Part shown: positions 16,007 through 19,410 of the stretch, in pieces
Layout of the letters: every line of letters begins with the position of its first letter
How positions within the stretch are numbered: position 1 is the stretch's first letter
Source of the DNA: JAVBQJ01 sp031549115
GTDB lineage: Bacteria > Verrucomicrobiota > Lentisphaeria > Victivallales > Victivallaceae
Length of the DNA stretch: 19,410 nucleotides
Reading direction: 5' to 3'
Assembly (NCBI GenBank): GCA_031549115.1
Contig: JAVBQJ010000004.1
Span: forward strand, 1-19,410
Program-made: the position numbers and the translations under genes
Notes under the pieces: model-generated
Told to the model about the DNA's origin: nothing
Seen by the model: only the letters and a program-made list of their open reading frames with translations
Database searches by the model: none

Positions 16007-17002
16007 TTAGCGTTCGAAACGGCCGGCTTCATACAATGCGTTCAGCGCTCCGGCAATCCCGGCATACGCTCCGATGTCACGGCGCAGCTGCGACGGCACG
16101 ATCCGGCAGAGCGCGAGATTTTCCTTCCACGCGAAGCGCGGCAAATAACGCAGCACCGGCTCCATGAAAAGATCGCCGGCCGCCCAGGCCAGCGTCCCGA
16201 GAATCAGCATCTCCGGGTTGAAGGTATTGATGATGTTGCCGAACGCCCAGGCGTTGCGGCGGCACATTTCATCCCACAACTTCACCGCGTATTCATCCCC
16301 GGTGCGGACCGCCTTTTCCAACGCCAGCAAGTCGACGTTTTCCAGCTTGCCGCCTTCGGCATGGCGCGCCACCGCCGCATCGGGCAGGCCGGCCAGCTCC
16401 TGTTGCATGCGCTGCGCCAGCGCCCGGCCGCCGCAATAGGCCTCGTAGCAGCCTTTGAGTCCGCAATTGCACTGGCGGCCGTCCTCTTCCATGACGGTAT
16501 GACCGAATTCGCCGGCGAGAAAGCCCTTGCCGTGAACCATTCGGCCGCCGGCGATGACCCCGCCGCCGATCCCGGTCGACATGGTCAGGTAAATCATATC
16601 GGAACAGCCGCGGCCGGCGCCGAAGAACCATTCGGCCAGGGCGCCGCAGTTGGCGTCGTTCTCGAAAAAGCCTTCCATCCCGAGCGCTTCGGTTAAATAC
16701 GCTTTGATTTTGACGTTGCGCCAGTGTTTGTTGTTGGGGGGAGCCACCATGATGCCGTTGGGAATATCCGCCGGGCTGGGGCTGGAGATCCCGAACGCCG
16801 TCACCTGCGTCATGTCCAGGCCCGCTTCGCGCACCAGGCGCCGGGCGATATCGGCCAATACCGGCAGGACCTCTTCCGGACGCGTATCCTTGTTTTCAAC
16901 CCGGTCGCTGCCGAGGATTTTTCCGTCGCTGGTCCCCAGGCTGACCGCTATTTTCGTCCCCCCGATATCCACGCCGAGCAAATTCAAAACTTCCTGCGCC
17001 AT
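16007..17002 (-). CDS. ROK-family sugar kinase (glucokinase-like)
   Basis: ROK kinases phosphorylate glucose, fructose, N-acetylglucosamine or N-acetylmannosamine with ATP in the cytoplasm. The phosphate loop is GVDIGGTK (10-17). The catalytic Asp is D116 in FFENDANCGA, followed by STGIGGGVI (142-150). The zinc site is H168 with C178, C180 and C185 in the CNCGLKGCYEAYCGG block. There is no N-terminal winged helix, so this is an enzyme rather than a NagC/XylR-type repressor. The length of 331 residues is normal. AAAGGGG lies about 11 bases upstream of the ATG. It is divergent from exbB and leads into marC. Glucose is the likeliest substrate but is not certain. Confidence 0.92.
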   Translation of the reverse strand: MAQEVLNLLGVDIGGTKIAVSLGTSDGKILGSDRVENKDTRPEEVLPVLADIARRLVREAGLDMTQVTAFGISSPSPADIPNGIMVAPPNNKHWRNVKIKAYLTEALGMEGFFENDANCGALAEWFFGAGRGCSDMIYLTMSTGIGGGVIAGGRMVHGKGFLAGEFGHTVMEEDGRQCNCGLKGCYEAYCGGRALAQRMQQELAGLPDAAVARHAEGGKLENVDLLALEKAVRTGDEYAVKLWDEMCRRNAWAFGNIINTFNPEMLILGTLAWAAGDLFMEPVLRYLPRFAWKENLALCRIVPSQLRRDIGAYAGIAGALNALYEAGRFER

Positions 17003-17059
17003 GTAAAAAATACCCCTTTCGATTTTTCCTCAAAAAAAGTGTTAAATCCATTCGAAAAT

Positions 17060-17087
17060 CCGACAACAACTGCTATCTTATTAATAT
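17060..17087 (+). promoter_or_regulatory. Possible promoter for the exbB-exbD-tonB-like operon
   Basis: CCGACA (17060-17065), a 16-base spacer and TAATAT (17082-17087) each match consensus at 4 of 6 positions; TATAAA at 17085-17090 is another possible -10 box. A small hairpin (AAAGCG at 17088-17093 with CGCTTT at 17101-17106) follows in the leader. The remaining divergent space (17003-17140) is AT-rich and holds no gene; I could not find a clear promoter for the ROK kinase in it. Confidence 0.35.
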
Positions 17088-17140
17088 AAAGCGTTTTTTC
17101 CGCTTTTCATCTCCAATTCGATCAAAAAGGGTTATTTTCC

Positions 17141-17917
17141 ATGAATTTCATTCTCGCTCCGCTGGCCGACATCACCCAGGAACCGGGTGCTTATTATGCT
17201 TTCATGGTCAGCGATTGGTTCGGCCGTTTCATTGTCGTGGTTTTGCTCCTGATTTCCATCTGGGCGTGGTGGATCATGCTCGACAAAGGGTTGGCGCTGT
17301 TCCGCGCCATCCGGTTGTCGGAACGCTTCTTCACCAACTTCGCCAACAAAAAAAACATCGTCGGCATGTTGCGCGAGGCCCAGAACGATCCCAGCCCGGT
17401 CGCCCATATCTATATGGTCGGCGTGGAAAAATTGCTCGAGTGCTATGCCGATACCCCGGAACAGGCCGCCGAATACATCGTCCGCGCCTCCTCCAACGCT
17501 TCCCCGGTCCGGCGCAATCTCACCGGCGCCCAGATCGAAGCCATCCAGACCGTGATGGAGCGCGAGGTGTCATCGCAGATCATGACCCAGGAAGAGGGCG
17601 TCCCCGGCCTCGGCATCGTGGTGACGCTGAGCCCGTTCCTCGGCTTGCTCGGTACGGTGTGGGGGGTGATGATGGCATTCTGCGGGGTGGCGATCGCCGG
17701 GAAGCCGGACTTCGCGGCGCTGGCGCCGGGGGTGGCGGGAGCGCTGTTGACGACCGTCGCCGGCCTCCTGGTGGCGATTCCGTCGCTGATCGGCTACAAT
17801 ATTCTGATTCAGAGCACCCGGAAGCTGACGGTGCACATGGATAACTTCACCGAAGAATTCATGACCAAACTCAAGCTCGAACAGTTGGAAAACTATTCGC
17901 CGCGGAAGGAGGAGTGA
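17141..17917 (+). CDS. exbB: MotA/TolQ/ExbB proton-channel protein
   Basis: With ExbD this forms the inner-membrane channel that turns proton flow into force on a TonB- or TolA-like protein. Membrane segments are at about 29-46, 156-184 and 193-222, with a large cytoplasmic loop between the first two, as in the family. The hallmark blocks are LSPFLGLLGTVWGVMMAF and APGVAGALLTTVAGLLVAIPSLIGYN. The length of 258 residues is normal. The ATG is preceded by an AAAAGGG. exbD begins 4 bases after its stop, so the genes are cotranscribed. Sequence alone does not settle whether this is an Exb (outer-membrane uptake) or a Tol (cell division and envelope) version; no tolB or pal follows within the window. 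Confidence 0.93.
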   Translation: MNFILAPLADITQEPGAYYAFMVSDWFGRFIVVVLLLISIWAWWIMLDKGLALFRAIRLSERFFTNFANKKNIVGMLREAQNDPSPVAHIYMVGVEKLLECYADTPEQAAEYIVRASSNASPVRRNLTGAQIEAIQTVMEREVSSQIMTQEEGVPGLGIVVTLSPFLGLLGTVWGVMMAFCGVAIAGKPDFAALAPGVAGALLTTVAGLLVAIPSLIGYNILIQSTRKLTVHMDNFTEEFMTKLKLEQLENYSPRKEE

Positions 17918-17921
17918 GCCC

Positions 17922-18326
17922 ATGTCACGCCGCCGTTCCCGTTCGCAATTGGATGCGATGGACCAGATCAACGTGACGCCGTTGCTGGACCTGACTTTTC
18001 TGTTGCTGATCGTATTCATGATCTCGATGCCGCTGATGCAATACGGGGTGGATGTGACGCCGCCTTCGATGAAGGCCGACCCCCTGCCCGAATCGCAGAT
18101 GCTGAATGTCGCGCTCCAGCGTGACGGCACCATCATTTTTCGCAACACGCCGATAACTTCGGACGCGTTGATCGACACCTTGAAGCAAGCTTTGGCAAGC
18201 AACAAGGACGCGGTCGTGCTTTTGTCCGGAGACCAGGAGCGCAGCTATGGCGATGTGATCGGTCTGTTGCGCACCATCCGTGCTTCGGGAATCACCCGGG
18301 TCAAACTCGTCACCAACGCCGAATAA
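17922..18326 (+). CDS. exbD: ExbD/TolR-family protein
   Basis: This is the partner subunit of the proton channel. A short basic N-terminus is followed by one membrane span (about 20-38) with the conserved proton-carrying Asp, D23, in NVTPLLDLTFLLLIVFMI. The remainder is the periplasmic domain: LNVALQRDGTIIFRNTPIT, then LLSGDQERSYGDVIGLLRTIRASGI, matching the ExbD/TolR fold. At 134 residues it has the usual size. A strong GGAAGGAGG lies ahead of the ATG and overlaps the end of exbB. The tonB-like gene follows after 24 bases. Confidence 0.94.
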   Translation: MSRRRSRSQLDAMDQINVTPLLDLTFLLLIVFMISMPLMQYGVDVTPPSMKADPLPESQMLNVALQRDGTIIFRNTPITSDALIDTLKQALASNKDAVVLLSGDQERSYGDVIGLLRTIRASGITRVKLVTNAE

Positions 18327-18350
18327 CCATCCCGGAAAGGAGGAGAAGTC

Positions 18351-19304
18351 ATGTCGTCTCTCGCCAACAGTTACGCTTCGGTATTTTACCAGCACCGGCA
18401 GACCGCCCGGATCGTCGACCGCAAATTGCGGCAGCGTATTTTCAACTGGGTCGTGGTCGGCCACGCACTGGGCGTTATCGTACCGCTGGCGCTCGGCATC
18501 CTCCTCGGCATGTTCGAACCGGTCCGGGTCTCCACCATGACGCTGGACATCACCGATTTCGAAAGCAGCATGTCCGGCCCGTCGGCGTTGGAGCAGGGCG
18601 ACGGCGGACCGCCGCCTCCCCCGCCTCCGACGGAAACCCCGGCCGAACCGCAAATACCCGATCCGCCGGACGCGCCGCGCATGCCGACGCCGAGCATCGT
18701 CCCGGATATTCCGACCGTACAGGAATCCGACTCCACCGAGCGCCCGATCAAACCGCCGCCGCCGAAGCAACCGACCGCCCCAAAAGCGCCGGTGATCGCC
18801 CAGGCCAAGCCACCGGCCCCCAAACCGCCGAAGACCCCCCCGCAAAAGCCGACCACCAAGCCGCCGGCGACTCCCGTAGCCCCGACGGGCGCAGCCTTCA
18901 AAGACAACTGGAAGGCTGACGGCATCGGCGACGGCAGCGGCCTCTCCGGCAAAAGTACCGGCGGTCCCCGCGGCGGCGACAACCGTGCCGCCGGCGGTGA
19001 TGGTTCCGGCGGATTCGACGCCGAAGGCAAGGGCGGACCTTACGATCAGCGGCTCAAAGCCTATATCGAAATGCGTTGGAATCCGCCGCCGCGCGCCGCC
19101 CTGAACGGCACCAACCCCTTCGTCCGCATCCGGTTGGATATCGCGCCCGACGGCCGGGTCACCCGTTCCGTCATCGAAACCGGCTCCGGCATGACCATGA
19201 TGGACGATTCGGTCCGCGAACTCCTGCGGGACCTGGTCAAAGTCCCCGCCCCCGGCCGTTTCATCAAAGATAAACCCATCCGGCTGGAGCTTCAGCCGGA
19301 GTAG
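18351..19304 (+). CDS. TonB/TolA-like energy-transducing protein
   Basis: This protein should span the periplasm and carry force from the ExbB/ExbD channel to outer-membrane partners. Residues 31-54 form one N-terminal membrane span. Residues about 87-184 are proline- and lysine-rich and extended, and 191-230 are glycine-rich. Residues about 231-317 are a TonB/TolA-type C-terminal domain (YDQRLKAYIEMRWNPPP, then FVRIRLDIAPDGRVTRSVIETGSG). The long cytoplasmic N-terminus before the span (30 residues) is somewhat more than usual. AAAGGAGG lies about 7 bases before the ATG. The domain order fits both TonB and TolA, so I leave the symbol open. Confidence 0.88.
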   Translation: MSSLANSYASVFYQHRQTARIVDRKLRQRIFNWVVVGHALGVIVPLALGILLGMFEPVRVSTMTLDITDFESSMSGPSALEQGDGGPPPPPPPTETPAEPQIPDPPDAPRMPTPSIVPDIPTVQESDSTERPIKPPPPKQPTAPKAPVIAQAKPPAPKPPKTPPQKPTTKPPATPVAPTGAAFKDNWKADGIGDGSGLSGKSTGGPRGGDNRAAGGDGSGGFDAEGKGGPYDQRLKAYIEMRWNPPPRAALNGTNPFVRIRLDIAPDGRVTRSVIETGSGMTMMDDSVRELLRDLVKVPAPGRFIKDKPIRLELQPE

Positions 19305-19324
19305 AAACAACTCGGTTGATTATT

Positions 19325-19355
19325 CGCTGCCGGTGCAGCGGGTGTGGTGATTTTT
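19325..19355 (+). terminator. Possible terminator after the tonB-like gene
   Basis: CGCTGC (19325-19330) and GCAGCG (19335-19340) form a 6-bp stem with a CGGT loop. A TTTTT run follows at 19351-19355. The 10-base gap between stem and T-run is longer than in a standard intrinsic terminator, so this is tentative. Confidence 0.35.
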
Positions 19356-19361
19356 GATGGT

Positions 19362-19392
19362 GGTTGCGGGGCCGCATTGCGCCCCGGCAACC
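19362..19392 (+). repeat. GC-rich stem-loop at the window end
   Basis: GGTTGCGGGGC (19362-19372) pairs with GCCCCGGCAACC (19381-19392) except for one bulged base, around an 8-base loop. A second GGGGGC/GCCCCC symmetry follows up to the window end. There is no T-run. Together with 19305-19324, which holds no gene, this is the non-coding right edge. Confidence 0.55.
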
Positions 19393-19410
19393 GCGGGGGC
19401 CCGCCCCCAT

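Noticed and set aside
17925..19310. 461-codon minus-strand frame opposite exbD and the tonB-like gene
   Set aside because: Gly/Arg-rich shadow of the proline-rich linker; the plus-strand operon is well supported.

Overview
The window is a GC-rich bacterial segment with tightly packed genes and Gram-negative envelope functions: lipoprotein signals, an ExbB/ExbD/TonB-like cluster, a PlsC-type acyltransferase and a Gfo/Idh/MocA enzyme of the kind found near lipid A genes. A GH106-like glycoside hydrolase and a DUF4838/CBM9-like lipoprotein point to a glycan-using, probably gut or sediment member of the PVC group. Lentisphaerota (Victivallis-like) is my best guess. It is an inference from gene content and protein style, not a database result.

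Layout, left to right. Positions 1-128 are a contig-edge-like stretch with a 58-base C homopolymer. Next, on the minus strand, come an exported metallo-beta-lactamase-fold protein (129-1052) and an apparently non-coding block of hairpins that looks like a dispersed repeat (1131-1386). A minus-strand run follows, read from 7398 down to 1426: a Gfo/Idh/MocA dehydrogenase broken by an in-frame TAA, ispE, mutS (sharing one base with ispE) and a DUF4838/CBM9-like lipoprotein. A divergent promoter region (about 7448-7524) separates this run from a plus-strand lipoprotein amidase (7549-8184). The amidase ends exactly where the convergent acyltransferase gene ends (8185).

A second minus-strand operon is purM (TTG start), an AI-2E-family permease with an extra TerB-like N-terminal domain, and the acyltransferase. 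Upstream of purM lies the GH106-like hydrolase (12114-15221). Its promoter has a -10 box sitting inside an inverted repeat, which looks like an operator. MarC and a ROK sugar kinase form another minus-strand pair (15351-17002). The right end is a plus-strand exbB-exbD-tonB-like operon (17141-19304), followed by hairpins at the window edge.

Four promoters (gfo, amidase, purM, GH106-like) fit a sigma-70 pattern with a 17-base spacer, which makes them mutually supportive. Themes that hang together are envelope building and energising (amidase, acyltransferase, Exb/TonB, Gfo) and carbohydrate use (GH106-like enzyme, ROK kinase, CBM9-like lipoprotein). The housekeeping genes are mutS, ispE and purM. 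No tRNA, rRNA, CRISPR array, transposase or phage gene was seen. I found no convincing novel multi-gene system. The most unusual items are the hairpin-rich repeat block, the nonsense-interrupted dehydrogenase, the TerB-AI-2E fusion and the palindrome-embedded promoters.
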